Assembly: GCF_964340395.1 (NCBI RefSeq)
Contig: NC_135562.1
Coordinates: forward strand, 5,307,634-5,371,633
Source: Glandiceps talaboti
Taxonomy: Eukaryota > Hemichordata > Enteropneusta > Spengelidae
DNA length: 64,000 nt
Direction of reading: 5' to 3'
Part shown: positions 10,571-45,462 of the stretch, in pieces
How the letters are laid out: each line of letters starts with the position of its first letter
How positions within the stretch are numbered: position 1 is the stretch's first letter
The notes under the pieces: generated by a model
What the model saw: the letters and a program-made list of their open reading frames with translations, nothing else
Told to the model about the DNA's origin: nothing
Database searches by the model: none
Made by a program: the position numbers and the translations under genes

Positions 10571-11156
10571 TTTCATGTTAGTGTTCACTGGATATGTTTG
10601 ATGCAAACAATGCTGAAGATAATAAGTAACTGCTTAGTCACTTTTAAATGGCAATATTGTAATAGGGAACTTGCAATCCAAACTGAGCATGCTCAGATGC
10701 AAAGGACTATGGGATTATCTATGGTTATCATAATACCTAATCTGGAGCTACTGATAAAATTAACCTCCCACAAAGATCAGGGTGACTATGAATTGATCAT
10801 TCCTGGTTATAAACAATGTAACAATATTGTTTACAATGCTGATTAGTATTTGTTATCACATTTCCCATGATGCAACATTCAACATGGCGGGTTTGCAAGT
10901 TCCCTATTGCTTGCAACATTGTTTAAATCAACTAAACCATTACTGTACTGCAACTAGATACAAACACATGGGTGCCAACGTTTTAATGTCTGCATTTGAT
11001 GCCGGCATGGTGGCACATTAGTTCATTTCATTTTGACAAAATGTAGGGAAGAAACTTTTCATTTAATCTTACTATTTTTGAAGTGTAGCATGCATATTTT
11101 CTTATTGGTTTCTGCATGGCAGTATAAAACGGATCCAGTGAACATGAACACGAAAC
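10571..11156. mobile_element. MITE family A, copy 2, interrupted by MITE B
   Basis: The left end is TTTCATGTTAGTGTTCACTGG. The right end, read on the complement, is GTTTCGTGTTCATGTTCACTGG, so both ends match the GTTAGTGTTCACTGG terminal repeat. MITE B (10660-10909) is inserted inside. The 126-aa frame at 10466-10846 lies wholly in these repeats. Confidence 0.7.
10660..10909. mobile_element. MITE family B, copy 1 (nested in A)
   Basis: The terminal inverted repeats are AATAGGGAACTTGCAA and TTGCAAGTTCCCTATT. The interior (GAGCATGCTCAG, GGACTATGGGATTATC, TTTCCCATGATGCAACATTC) matches 12605-12849 closely. Confidence 0.8.
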
Positions 11157-11954
11157 TGGAGGAATTTGATACCAATCTTACAGTTAAATGGAGATTCACA
11201 TTGAACACTTAAAATGTTTAATCTTTGGATGGGGACATGTCATACACCTGAGATCTGACAATGTAACATACCATTTTACCACAGATGGAGGTACTATCAA
11301 TTTCAGAAGAAGGAAAAATTTATTCCTTCTGTGAAAGAGTTGTAAATGACTAACTAAACTTAAGCAACTTATTGGTACAAATACAACAATGTATATTTGC
11401 CCTGAACTGGACAGGATTGCCAGTGTTTCACAATTTGTGGTCTTGAGCAATTTTTTTTTCCTGAATATGGCACTGTATATGCTACAGTGTGTATGGCTCT
11501 AGGAACATGATACTGACATATCTAGCATCATATTCATGCATGTACTCTAATTATAGTCTTTATTTGTACATACAATACCTCTAGTAAATATTTAAAAATA
11601 CTACAAGTTGCATATTATAAATTTTACAATAATATTTGATACAAAAAAGTACACAAAAATGTCCTAAAAATATTATTAAGTATTGCATTAAAAATTGATT
11701 TGTACAAGATTGTAAGAGGGTATGTTGAGTATTATGTATCTTTAACATAAAATTTAGGTACATACCTTAATTCACATTTCATTTACATAGTCTTCCTTTG
11801 CAAATTCAAACTAAAGACATTTCAGCCCAATGGAAAATAAATGATGTATTTTACATGTTTTTAAATGTTTTTCTGTAAAGATAGTTGCAGTGAGGCAATC
11901 AATATCTCAGTCTCACTTGTATATCCTTCTCCGTTCCCTTCATCTCTGTTGATA

Positions 11955-11985
<31 letters not shown>

Positions 11986-12500
11986 GATCTCTTTGTCTCT
12001 CCTCTTCCCTCCAACTTTCATCACACCATCATTAAATTGCAGATCAACATGTGTGCTGCATTTCAATGGTATATAAATACACTAAACTTAAACAAAAGCC
12101 TCATACAAATTTGCTTCAAAAACATGATTAAATGCTAATTACTGATAACAATATTAACTCTAACTTATTACACAATGTCTGTAGCTCCGAAAATGTTTTC
12201 ATGATTTTATTCAGAAAATAATTAAAACATTTGAATGCCATGATTGGTGTTTTCCATCGATGATAATGATAATGTGAAATGGTATCATCAGATAAACTTA
12301 TTTTTGGTGTAATTTATACTCTTTTAGGAAAATTATTCTAAAACTATTCCTTAAGTGTACATCCATATCGACTCTGTTACTTAAGTATGGTTCATGAAGT
12401 GCTGCAACATGAGTCAGTCTGATAAAATGGCAGTTGACATGGCAACGGGTGTGTAGCCAGTAGAAATTAAGATATTCCGGTGCTTCACTCATGAAACAAA
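11157..12500. other. Intergenic sequence with a CTGT microsatellite
   Basis: About eight CTGT units occur at 11955-11987. Otherwise it is AT-rich sequence with no recognisable exon on either strand. Confidence 0.5.
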
Positions 12501-12502
12501 CT

Positions 12503-13110
12503 GTTTTTTACTTAAAATGTAACAGAAACAGTTATAGGGGTATGGTGCACAGCTGGGATGTAACAATAGACAAGTCACCATGTTGATTATCTGTTGAAAT
12601 CAAACAATAGGGAGCTTGCGATCCAGATTGAGCATGCTCAGACGCAAAGGACTATGGGATTATCCGTAATACCTAATCTGGAGCTACTTATAAAATAAAC
12701 CTCCCACAATGGTCAGGACAACTATAAATTGATTATTTGTGGTTACAAACAATATAACAATATTGTTTATGATACTAATTGGTTAGTATTTATTATCAAA
12801 TTTCCCATGATGCAACATTCAACATGGTGGGTTTGCAAGTTCCCTATTGAAGCCATTAAAATCATCAAGTATGTATGTAACTGAGTTTTTATCAGCAGGA
12901 CCTTGTTTCTGATGCACTGTCAAAGAATGGCAATGCTATATCACTTAATTTGATTGGATAAAGGATCCTGCTGTGTGTGTGTGTGTGTGTGTGTTGTCTC
13001 TAATAGTTATCCTATTATAGTAGAATTGTGTCTATCTTCAGGTAAAATTCATTATGTCTCACGAGTGAGGCAGCAAGGCAACTTCATTTCTGCTGTAATT
13101 TATGGCAGTA
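12503..13110 (+). repeat. Dispersed repeat family C, copy 1, split by MITE B
   Basis: It shares TGTAACAGAAACAGTTATA, GTGCACAGCTGGGATGTA, GCCATTAA..ATCATCAAGT, TTTCTGATGCACTGT and GTCTCACGAGTGAGGC with 35405-36130, and in complement with 16380-16760. A GT microsatellite lies at 12972-12995. Confidence 0.6.
12605..12849. mobile_element. MITE family B, copy 2 (nested in C)
   Basis: The ends are CAATAGGGAGCTTGCGA and TTGCAAGTTCCCTATTG. The uninterrupted C copy at about 35745 shows the empty site, which supports a real insertion. Confidence 0.8.
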
Positions 13111-13257
13111 TCTGAACTTTAAGGTCAATGTTGGAAGAAGACTTAAATGTGGGTGGGTAAAACACTTATATGGCTGAGCTATAGAAAAAGTTTGTCATGA
13201 ACCAAAGAATTATCCTATGTGATCCGTATGGCTCCACTAGTTATGTTAGGTCCCTTT

Positions 13258-13728
13258 CCTATTTCATGTTAGTGTAAATTTTTGGCGTAAAAAAAATTGT
13301 GTGGTTGCGATTACATTCAATTTTAAGATACGAGGGTAGGTAGATTTTTTTTTTATTATATATATTTTTTCATGTGTGAGTGTCTGGTTCAGGTTTTCCA
13401 TTGTTTTCCAAATGGTCTCTTTGTTGTTTATTTCTTCCTATCTGATGTACAGCCATTACAGTTTGGAAGAATAGTTTTATATTGTCTTTTTAATAAGACA
13501 ATGTCAGTTTCTGCACCCACTATTTCTTGTGAGCCTTCGTGATTTTCGCGATTTTATTATTATTTTTCTCGAAAATGTAAAATAAAAGCTTAGGGTCAGC
13601 ATGAAAAACTGGGTGGGGTCGGGTAACCGGAACCAAACAACTCTTTTTATATGGCCTTAACATATGCAGTTTCTTAGTGGTTTCTGTGTGGTTGTATCTA
13701 ACAGAGTCCGTGAACCCTAACATGAAAA
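13258..13728. mobile_element. MITE family A, copy 3, interrupted by MITE E
   Basis: The left end TTTCATGTTAGTGTAAAT and right part GCAGTTTCTTAGTGGTTTC...CGTGAACCCTAACATGAAA belong to family A. The E element sits between them. Confidence 0.6.
13280..13658. mobile_element. MITE family E, copy 2
   Basis: It is the reverse complement of 3447-3802 over its length, ending in GGTAACCGGAACCAAACAA. Confidence 0.7.
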
Positions 13729-13922
13729 GGTAAGAATCAGCACTTAATTAAAATTTTATTACATTATCAGTTATGTATGTGGTAGGACCATATACAAATG
13801 TCAAACACTAATCAGAGCAACTGACAAAATATAATTGACCGTTTAGGGACAGTAGCTTTTTCAGTGTTTTCAACATTGATAACAGAATCACCATTCTTAT
13901 CGTGCCATTGATTTCCTTCACA

Positions 13923-14131
13923 TTAACCCCTTCAATACTGAAAACATTCCGCTAAAATTGTTTGAACAAAAATCTTGTTTTATGTAAGTTTTTGGCATAT
14001 ATCAACTTCATGTTAGACTGGTATTAAAGAAATGTTACTTCCTAATAAAGTAATATTATTGTAATTCTGAAAATATTCATATAAATTGGGTCCCCATTTT
14101 ATTTAAAACTCGTCTCTAGTCATGAAATTAA
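13923..14131 (+). mobile_element. piggyBac-like MITE (TTAA-flanked), copy 1
   Basis: TTAA then CCCCTTCAATACTGAAAAC opens the element. It closes with CTCTAGTCATGAAATTAA, the terminal GGG being lost in this copy. Its body (TATGTAAGTTTTTGGCATAT, AATTGGGTCCCCATTT) is shared with 25801-26014 and 35015-35227. Confidence 0.75.
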
Positions 14132-14719
14132 TGCATAGTTATACAAAAATCTCTACCTGTAAATAGTCAAACTAACATACATGTACATGTAGGTGTGTCA
14201 CAAAACAATTTCTCTAAAACAGAATGACACAAATCACCCATGCAAGTTTATCAACGATCTCTTAAAATATTACAGTAATGTGTAGATTCAATGATCTGTC
14301 AGACCTCTTGAAAATGAATGTGGCAGTGACTTATAAAGTTTTTGTGATTTTTACAACTGAAACAGGTTCTAAACTCTTTTAAAAATCTTGCTTACAAGAT
14401 ATTTTTTTGAAAATGGTTTTTAAAACTACTAAAGCCAGACTAGTCTTTTCGATTTCCCAGACAACAATCAAAGCTTTTTTTTAAATAAAATACCATTAAC
14501 AATATTTTGTTTTGAATATACAATTTTAAGTATACACCAGAACTAGTAGCAGTAGCCATGACGGTGGGACACAGCAGATAAGGCAATTAATGCATCATTT
14601 AAAAATTGTCCTAACGACGATAGTTTTGAATTACTGTAAACTTTGTAAATTAATGTAGATATCAATCTTACATATCGTATATATATATCTACAGAATTTT
14701 GACTGTTCAGTTCATGTCC
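14132..14719. other. AT-rich intergenic sequence, nothing recognised
   Basis: No exon, RNA gene or clear repeat was identified. Confidence 0.4.
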
Positions 14720-15080
14720 TTAAAATGACCATACAGATGACAAATTGATATTTATTTTGGATTTTTTATTCATAAAACAACTCTACTCTGTTTTCCAACT
14801 TTAAAAAACAATGTGAGACAACATATACCAAGTCCTTGGTTCATTACTTCATAAATTATAAAAAATCAAAAAATGTGTAAAATGTTTGTTTAATTATACG
14901 TACAATAACAAACTTTTAAAATACTTTCTAGCTTTTTGCAATTTATTGAGTTACAGACCCGGACTTGGTCAATGTTGCTTCATATTTTTTTTTCAAGTAG
15001 GGAAACATAGTGGAGTTGTTTTGTGAATCCAAAATCCAAAATATCTGTAAATTTGTCATCCATATATGGCCCCTTTAATG
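14720..15080. mobile_element. MITE-like element G with long inverted ends, copy 1
   Basis: The left end AAAATGACCATACAGATG...ATTTATTTTGGATTTTT is mirrored by the right end AATCCAAAATATCTGTAAA..TCATCCATATATGG. The middle (GCAATTTATTGAGTTACAGAC..GGACTTGGT) also occurs at 61865-62215. Confidence 0.55.
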
Positions 15081-15755
15081 CCCCAGAGAACACTAAGTAT
15101 ATATCAAAATAAAGAAATGAAGACTGTACATTCTCACGAGTATTTTACACATTTTGTATAATTGTTGAATTTCTTTACACAGATTTCGCAAAATGTTTTG
15201 AGGTACATTCCTCTTATTACTTGATATAGTATAGTTAAAATAATATTTACAATTATTGATGACATTTCTTTGGGGGTATTTCAGATATTCTGTAGTCAGA
15301 TTCTCTAATATTTTATCTTTGTTTATTATGTCATGTTTAGTTGGCGTTAACCTTTAACATCACGAGCAATGGCTGTTCACATTTTCTCTGGATGTCGTAT
15401 TTTGAAGTGACAGTGTATGCTTTCTTTGTATGCCATGCGTTCTGTTCCCACACTGTTTTTATGTCGCATGTGACTTTCTGAATATTCACATCAGGCATAT
15501 CATGATATCATTTTGTGACGCAACTTTTTTCAACATACACTGCAAGCATAATCATGTGGAACAACACCTTTCATATTGAATGCAGACATCATCAGTTATT
15601 TGGTCATGTGACATAACTGACAACAAGCAGCTAATTCCTTGATGAATAGCTCGCTCTCTCTCATTTTGATGAAATTACGACAAAGTTTTGGTCTGAATCT
15701 GTTCTCACTGATGTCATTTTATATATTCATGTTATCACAAACATTCATATTAACT
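15081..15755. other. Intergenic sequence downstream of TRPN
   Basis: Probable 3'-flanking DNA of the minus-strand channel gene. No exon seen. Confidence 0.4.
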
Positions 15756-15761
15756 TTTATT
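15756..15761 (-). promoter_or_regulatory. Candidate poly(A) signal of TRPN
   Basis: AATAAA on the minus strand, about 95 nt after the TGA stop at 15857-15859. It is the first canonical signal downstream of the gene. Confidence 0.4.
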
Positions 15762-15856
15762 TTATGGTTGCATACTTTTGTTGCTTCCTATCAGATGATG
15801 GCATGACATGATAAGTGTCTCCTTCACATCAACTGAGCGAGTAACCATCGAAATCA

Positions 15857-39045
<23,189 letters not shown>

Positions 39046-39404
39046 CTGTAACACATCAAAAGAAATACAGATTAAAACACCTTACAAACAATCTTTATTT
39101 CAGAATCTGTATTTTGTCCTCCTTTCTGACAATTCTGCCCTCTAGTGTTAGGTTTGAGTGGTGTGTATCAAATGACATACTTATATTGTTTACCTGAGTA
39201 TTCATTCATTATGATTTATGCAATTTGTTCTTCATTACATTGTTTCACAGAAAAATCTGACTTGCCATCCTTTATTCATTCCTTCTTCAAGTTTTTAGTA
39301 GTTATTGTTTATCCTTGTTCCTTGGTAAAATTGTGTGTACCTACATGTATATGTAAGTACATCATGTATGTGTGTCTATCTGTATCTGTATGTTTGTCTA
39401 TACA

Positions 39405-39446
<42 letters not shown>

Positions 39447-39750
39447 TGTGTGTGTGTGTACATATGTATGGATGGACGGACGGACTGACGGATGGATGGA
39501 TATGTGTATGTGTGTGTGTATATGTATGTATGTACATATGTACATATGTATGGATGGACGGACGGATGGACGGATGGATATGTGTGTGTATGTGTGTGTG
39601 TGTATATATATGTATGTACATACATATGTATGAATGGACGGACAGACAGACAGATGGATGGATATGTGTGTGTATGTATGTATGTATGTATGTGTGTGCG
39701 TATGTATACATGTACATGTATGAATGGATAGATAGACAGTTTGATGGATG
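39405..39750 (+). repeat. GT/GTAT/GGAC/GGAT compound microsatellite array
   Basis: Three higher-order units of about 115 bp, each a TG run, then TATGTACATA, then ATGGATGGACGGAC..GATGGAT. All frames stay open on both strands, so six long repeat-derived frames appear; none is a gene. Confidence 0.95.
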
Positions 39751-40209
39751 TGTGTAAATTGGGAGGCTGGAAAGTACAAGTTTCATAGCAGTTGTTGTGA
39801 ACAAGGTGTGTTGTATAAGATATGACACACATGTCAGTTGGCCTCATTTTATTCTAGGTCAAAACAGTAAACATGCACTAAAATGTGTTACTGGCAGACA
39901 GAGTTGTCTTTGCAGGAGACATCAACCCTTAGGATAGAAACCAGAGCACACAAAGTTATCAAAATTGAACAGAAAATCTGTCAAAACATACACATTAACT
40001 GATACTGTACGGATGCTTACAACTCCACTCACGACATATCATTCATTCAAAACTTTCTGTAATAGTAACAGACTTGATTTTTGTTTGTATGCATAAGTGA
40101 TATCATAAACATGGTAAAAAATTAAAATAATTTTGGTAAAATAGTTTGTTCTAAATGAAAGCACGTTTAGAAATATGTTGTTGCAGATAAATATAATATA
40201 ATAATAACA

Positions 40210-40377
40210 CAGAACACCATGATACATGAGTGCCAGTGTTGGTACTCAAGGGTAAATACTTGTAAATACTTTCATTCACTATGCTCGTGAATGTACTGCA
40301 GCAGAGAACACTCCAAGCACTCATACAAATACCCTGAGTACGCCACACTTGCACTCACTCACATCATGGGGTTCTGT
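40210..40377. repeat. Third large palindrome (foldback)
   Basis: The left arm AGAACACCATGAT...GAGTGCCAGTGTTGG-TACTCAAGGGTA is mirrored by TACCCTGAGTACGCC...TTGCACTCACTC...ATCATGGGGTTCT. The arms are about 55 nt with several mismatches, and the spacer is about 55 nt. Confidence 0.7.
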
Positions 40378-42190
40378 CATATTATTTACTATTAATTCAC
40401 AAATTGTTTGATTAGAGAAAAAATAAAAATGTTCAGACACTTCGTATATGAATGTTAAATAGTTGTCAACGGCAACCAGATTATTAATAACTAATATGAA
40501 AGTTCTGTTAAGTTTAATAACGGAAGCTGTTTACATAATTATTTTCCAATATTACAAAAATAACTCTGACTCCTTAATAAAAATTATTTCAAATATAGTT
40601 ACATAAAAATGCTCATTTGAACTACTTGTCTCTGTTAGTATAACATTCGAGTTACTGGAATTTTAAAAATCTAATTCTTTATTCTACTTGAAACATCCTA
40701 GTCTACTTCCATGCCTCATATATACAAAGTTTTGCATAATCACTTGAAACCTGGTGGTTTATGGTTTCACGCAATCTCTAAAAATATGCAGCGTGATGGA
40801 AGTGAAGTGGAACCGAGATAGACCCCATGCAATGGGTACGATTACAACATTTGCCATCCAGGGGTCTAAAGATCATGGAAATAAAATACCAATCTGTCAT
40901 CACCTACAGAAATGAGAACGAACTCTCCTTGATAAAACTGTGTCGAATCTTGTATCAACAATGGAGATCTCAAAATCCTTATCAATCATGTCGACATACA
41001 TGGACTTCTTGATAGTTACTTCTCAAAATAACACGAAACTCATGAAGGGAAGTAGGTTAGTTCAGGACATGATGCCTAGAACGCAATGTTTATAAAAGTG
41101 CACTATTTCTACTCTACATTCTATTTCCTATGGCTGACCTGTGGGTTACATGACAGACAGTACTATCACACATAAACAGATCATTCTTTGACTAAAAATT
41201 GACGAGGGAGAATCCGCTAGGAAGATTACTTCCACAACATTCCGAAATGTTAAATGAAATTCGGAAAATTTAAAGTTGACTCTCGTTCATTTCCTCCAAA
41301 AGAGTGGATACCAAACGTATTAACATTCAAGAAATGGGATTGCATGCATGATGCCAACATTTTTCAATGTCAACCCAGGAAGAATGGTACTGTCAACACA
41401 GACAGAAAAACTTGGCAAATATGCATTGAATTCTTTCAACCTGCAGTGGGTGTTGATAGCAAACTAGGAAAATCTGGTTAGAATTTTCAATTTCCAACAC
41501 ATTCCTTAAATTCAGGGATAATCTCCAATGTAGATGGAAGTAAAGCAATGTAAATCTTACAAGTTTTAGTGAGCATGCACTTTATAAGTTGTCGGAGAGA
41601 CTGGGGTAAAATAATTTCTTAAATATTCAACAGTGATATCTAGAAAAACATCTACAAATATTCTGAAAGTTAGAAAATTTACTGATGTAATTCAAATACA
41701 AATATGTGATTTTACGTCTAGTAGAACTTGTTTCAACGTAATTTTTAGATCTAAATGACATACATGCGCCAGTAACTATGACAACATATGCAAATTACCT
41801 TGTACGTAAACACAGGAAGGTAACACTTACAGAAAATTACAAATATAGATTCTGAATTTCTGTATGTAATTGGGTACTAAATGATTGGAAAGTCTTTAGA
41901 AAAGGCTTGAATTATTTGTATTCCAAACACAAAATGTATGCAGCTATGAAAAAACATTAAAACTAAAAGTATTTTAGAAAACTATAAATTTAACCGCATG
42001 GTATCGTCAAAGGAATGCACTTCACTATTATGATGTAAAAAGTATTGATTATAAAAATATTATTATTAATAATACATAATTTGCATTCTAGGAAACATTC
42101 ACTACTGAAAATTATCCCAACACAATAACCAATCTCAAATATTGCATATTAACGAAATCATATGATTTCCACTTTTGTTATGATTAATTT
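40378..42190. other. Non-coding sequence, probably TRPN 5' intron or upstream DNA
   Basis: I saw no ankyrin-like exon, RNA gene or clear repeat. Short open frames at 40827-41012 and 41254-41481 show no recognisable domain. Confidence 0.4.
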
Positions 42191-42205
42191 CCCTTCTCAG
42201 ATTCA

Positions 42206-42375
42206 GATTTTCTACACTCATTTGCATAGTTTTACTACTCATTTGCACAGTTTCAATACTCATTTGCATAGTTTTACTACTCATTTACATAGTTTCAATA
42301 CACATTTGCATAGTTTCAATACTCATTTACATAGTTTCAATACTCATTTACATAGTTTTGCATACTTTCAATACT
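42206..42375 (+). repeat. 21-bp tandem array carrying octamer (ATTTGCAT) words
   Basis: About eight units of (TTTCAA/TTTTAC)TACTCATTTGCATAG. Several hold the exact octamer ATTTGCAT; the others are ATTTACAT or ATTTGCAC. This is a possible POU-factor binding array, by motif only. Confidence 0.85.
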
Positions 42376-43439
42376 CAAAATTTATCTCAAACCAAATGCC
42401 AACAAACTTTGCTTTCCTTGACATTTAATTTCCATATTCATGATAATTTAAATCAACGATATCATTTGATGATGAAAACAGTCTCTGTAGTAGTTGGTAA
42501 ATAGGATGCAACATTTTGGGGCAATTAATGCCAGCTATGATTCGGTAAAGGACATGTGACAATGGACCACATTTAAGACCAAGCAAAATAAAAAATAATG
42601 CAAAGTGGACCCTATTTTAGGCTCTTCAGCTAAAAAAAAAGACCCCATTTTAGACCACAGACCTAGAAAACGCACCCCAAAGGACAGTACATATACGTAT
42701 ACTCAAATAAAGGGAGTAGCCTATGGGATTTGTAGCCTCCTGGGGACTTTTTTAACACACATAGGGGGATATGAAGCATACTGAATGTATTTAAACTGTA
42801 GTTTGCAAACCCTTCTGATATGCTTAGTTACACAACAATTATTCTTGGATTGATTATATATATATACATTAATTTACTTTTTATATTTGAACTATAATCT
42901 CAATGTTTGCATATTAATTACTATTTCAAATATACCCAAGCTTTGTTTATTTATATAACCAACTTCTTGGTTTACTCATACTATAGTTCACTGTGTGATC
43001 ATCTCTGCTTATTAGGGAGACAACTTGTCACTAGGAATCAAAATTCTGTGAACAAAATTAAAACAAGTATTGTTCTGTTACAGGTAGCAGGCAAAAATCT
43101 ATCTGTATTTGGAGGATTTTGTAAGGTTCCCATTTAAAAACAATGCAAAGAAATCCATGCAAGTTTTATAATTCTTGAGGCCTACAGATTACAATATTAT
43201 ACAGGTAAATATTCCATCTTGTTTCTTCAGGTTTTTGTCATTCCTAATCACAAAACAATGTGGTACATAATATACACATCTTTTGCAAGTTTTATCAAAT
43301 TACCAACCCAACAATATCAAAATTCTACCTAGATTCTTGGGGGTTTTCATCAGGGTAGAAGAAACTGGGTTCCCAATCATAATTGTAGTACAAAGATCAA
43401 TCTATGGACATACTGATGAAATTTCCTGAACAATTCTTT

Positions 43440-44215
43440 GTTGCCATGGTAATATTGCAGTTTGATATTCTGAATCAAATTTTCATGTGTAAACTTTCTT
43501 TGAGATATTTTGCACAGTAGATATATCTGTCCTGTCAAAATTGTTATATGTGCCTATATATTCATTTAGCAGAATCTCAAAATTACCCATACTTCCCAGC
43601 TTGAAATGTACAGGTGTAGTTGTTATGGCAACAATTTTGCTCCTACAGATGACAATATGGTCACAACCTAGTGACCTGCAAGTTACTATGGCACCAGCTT
43701 GAAGCTATTAAAGTATTGTCGCTATAGCAACCATATCAAACCTAACCAGAAAACAGGCCACTTTTTCACCCTATATTCAACTATTAGTGACCTGAGCAAA
43801 CAACTCACCATGACAGCCAAGTTTGAAGCTAGGTGACGTTGATATATAGCACAACAATATCAAACCTAACCACTTCTCACTATACATTCAATATTACCAT
43901 AGTTACCTGTATAAACATGTTACCATGACATCAAGTTCAAGCTATATGTTGTCATAGCAACCATGTCATAGCCTGTTGGAGACAGGCTAATTCCTCACCA
44001 TACATACAAACATGATACCATAATACAAAGTTTTGTGATGTTGTCATAGCAACCACGTCAAAGCAAGGTGGGCCACTTTCTCACTATATATTATTCAATA
44101 GTGACCTGTACAAACAAGTTACCATGACACCAAGTCTGAAGCTATGTGATGTCGCTATAGCAACAACATCAACCCTAACCACAAGGCAGACTACTTTCTC
44201 ACCATATATTCAATC
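43440..44215 (+). promoter_or_regulatory. Degenerate tandem repeats carrying RFX X-box-like sites
   Basis: Units of about 110-125 bp with AAACAAGTTACCATGACA, GAAGCTAT(G/A)TG and CCTAACCA...TTTCTCACCATATATTCAA. Five 14-mers fit the X-box consensus GTHNYYATRRNAAC: 43619-43632, 43718-43731, 43948-43961, 44040-44053 and 44151-44164. GTTGCCATGGTAAT at 43440-43453 misses at one base. Binding is not shown. Confidence 0.5.
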
Positions 44216-45171
44216 AAACTATAGAGTGTTTTGATTGAGAATGGAATAGAATCTAAATTAGATTACCAAGTCACAATTACTTCATTCACAACACAAAACA
44301 GTCAGTCACTGTCCTCCACTAACATGTTTATTGCAACGTATACACATACAGATTTTCTTTAAGTAATGTGACCCCTACATTGGGAGAGCAACACTTCTAT
44401 ATATTTTTGTAAAATCTGAAATGTTCTGATATTGGCCTCTCTGTAATGAGAGTACTGCAACAAAATTTGTACATATACACTAACTTTTGAACTGCTTGTC
44501 TTAATTAATCATGTAACAATTTTCTTCTTATTATAAAATCTATGATGTTCAGATATTGGCCTCTCTGTAATAAGTAATCTGACTTTTGAACCTACAATTA
44601 ATGTAAAACATCACAATGGAGGTACAACATTTCCAATATTACACAAACTCTGAAATGTTCAAATATTGGCCGCTTTATAATCAGTGCAACATTCATAATA
44701 AATGTTAACATGCAAGAATGAATGTTCATGGAATCTGATTCTGGAAATATCATGTTTATGATAAGATTAGTATCTGATGTATCTGACAACCAAGAAAGTT
44801 TATAGTTATTAAAAATGAAAATTTTTACTAGCAAAGCTCAAAAAATTCTTGGCAGCAAATTTGCGACAAAACTTCTGACTATGCTGATGTGTCATCTGCA
44901 AAAATTTGGTATTCACTTCCAAGAACATTTTAACTTGGACATTAGAAATTTCCTTTTGTAACTTTTAACGAGTTTTTTTGGTAAATATTCATAATGGAGA
45001 TACTTGTATTTGAGAAAATCTGAGATCTTCAAAAAGTAAATGTTCTTTCTGATGTTATTGGTCCAGGAATAGTAAATAATGCTATTAAAAAACTATTATG
45101 TTGTCATACGTAATTAATAACTACCTCCACCATGGGGTATTCCATTGTGTGCTTGAAAGAATGAAATACAC

Positions 45172-45462
45172 TTGTATGCACACAAATGCACATGCATACA
45201 TGTATGCTTGCACGCACATATACATGTATGTTTGCATGCACATATACATGTATGTTTGCACGCACATATACATGTATGCTTGCAAGCACATACACATGTA
45301 TGTTTGCACGCAGAATGTTTGCACGCACATATACATGTATGCTTGCACGCACATATACATGTATGTTTGCACGCACATATACATGTACATGTATGCTTGC
45401 ACGCACATATATATGTATGTTTGCACGCATATATACATGCACACACACAAACACATACATAT
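45172..45462 (+). repeat. 24-bp minisatellite
   Basis: About eleven units of GCACGCACATATACATGTAT plus GTTT or GCTT. Every frame on both strands is open, so the Cys/His/Met-rich frames are artefacts. Confidence 0.95.

Noticed and set aside
10466-10846. 126-aa plus-strand frame
   Set aside because: Lies across nested MITEs A and B, whose other copies do not keep the frame.
39145-39847. Multiple 140-160 aa frames on both strands
   Set aside because: Compound GT/GTAT/GGAT microsatellite; low-complexity Cys-Val or His-Thr protein with no domain.
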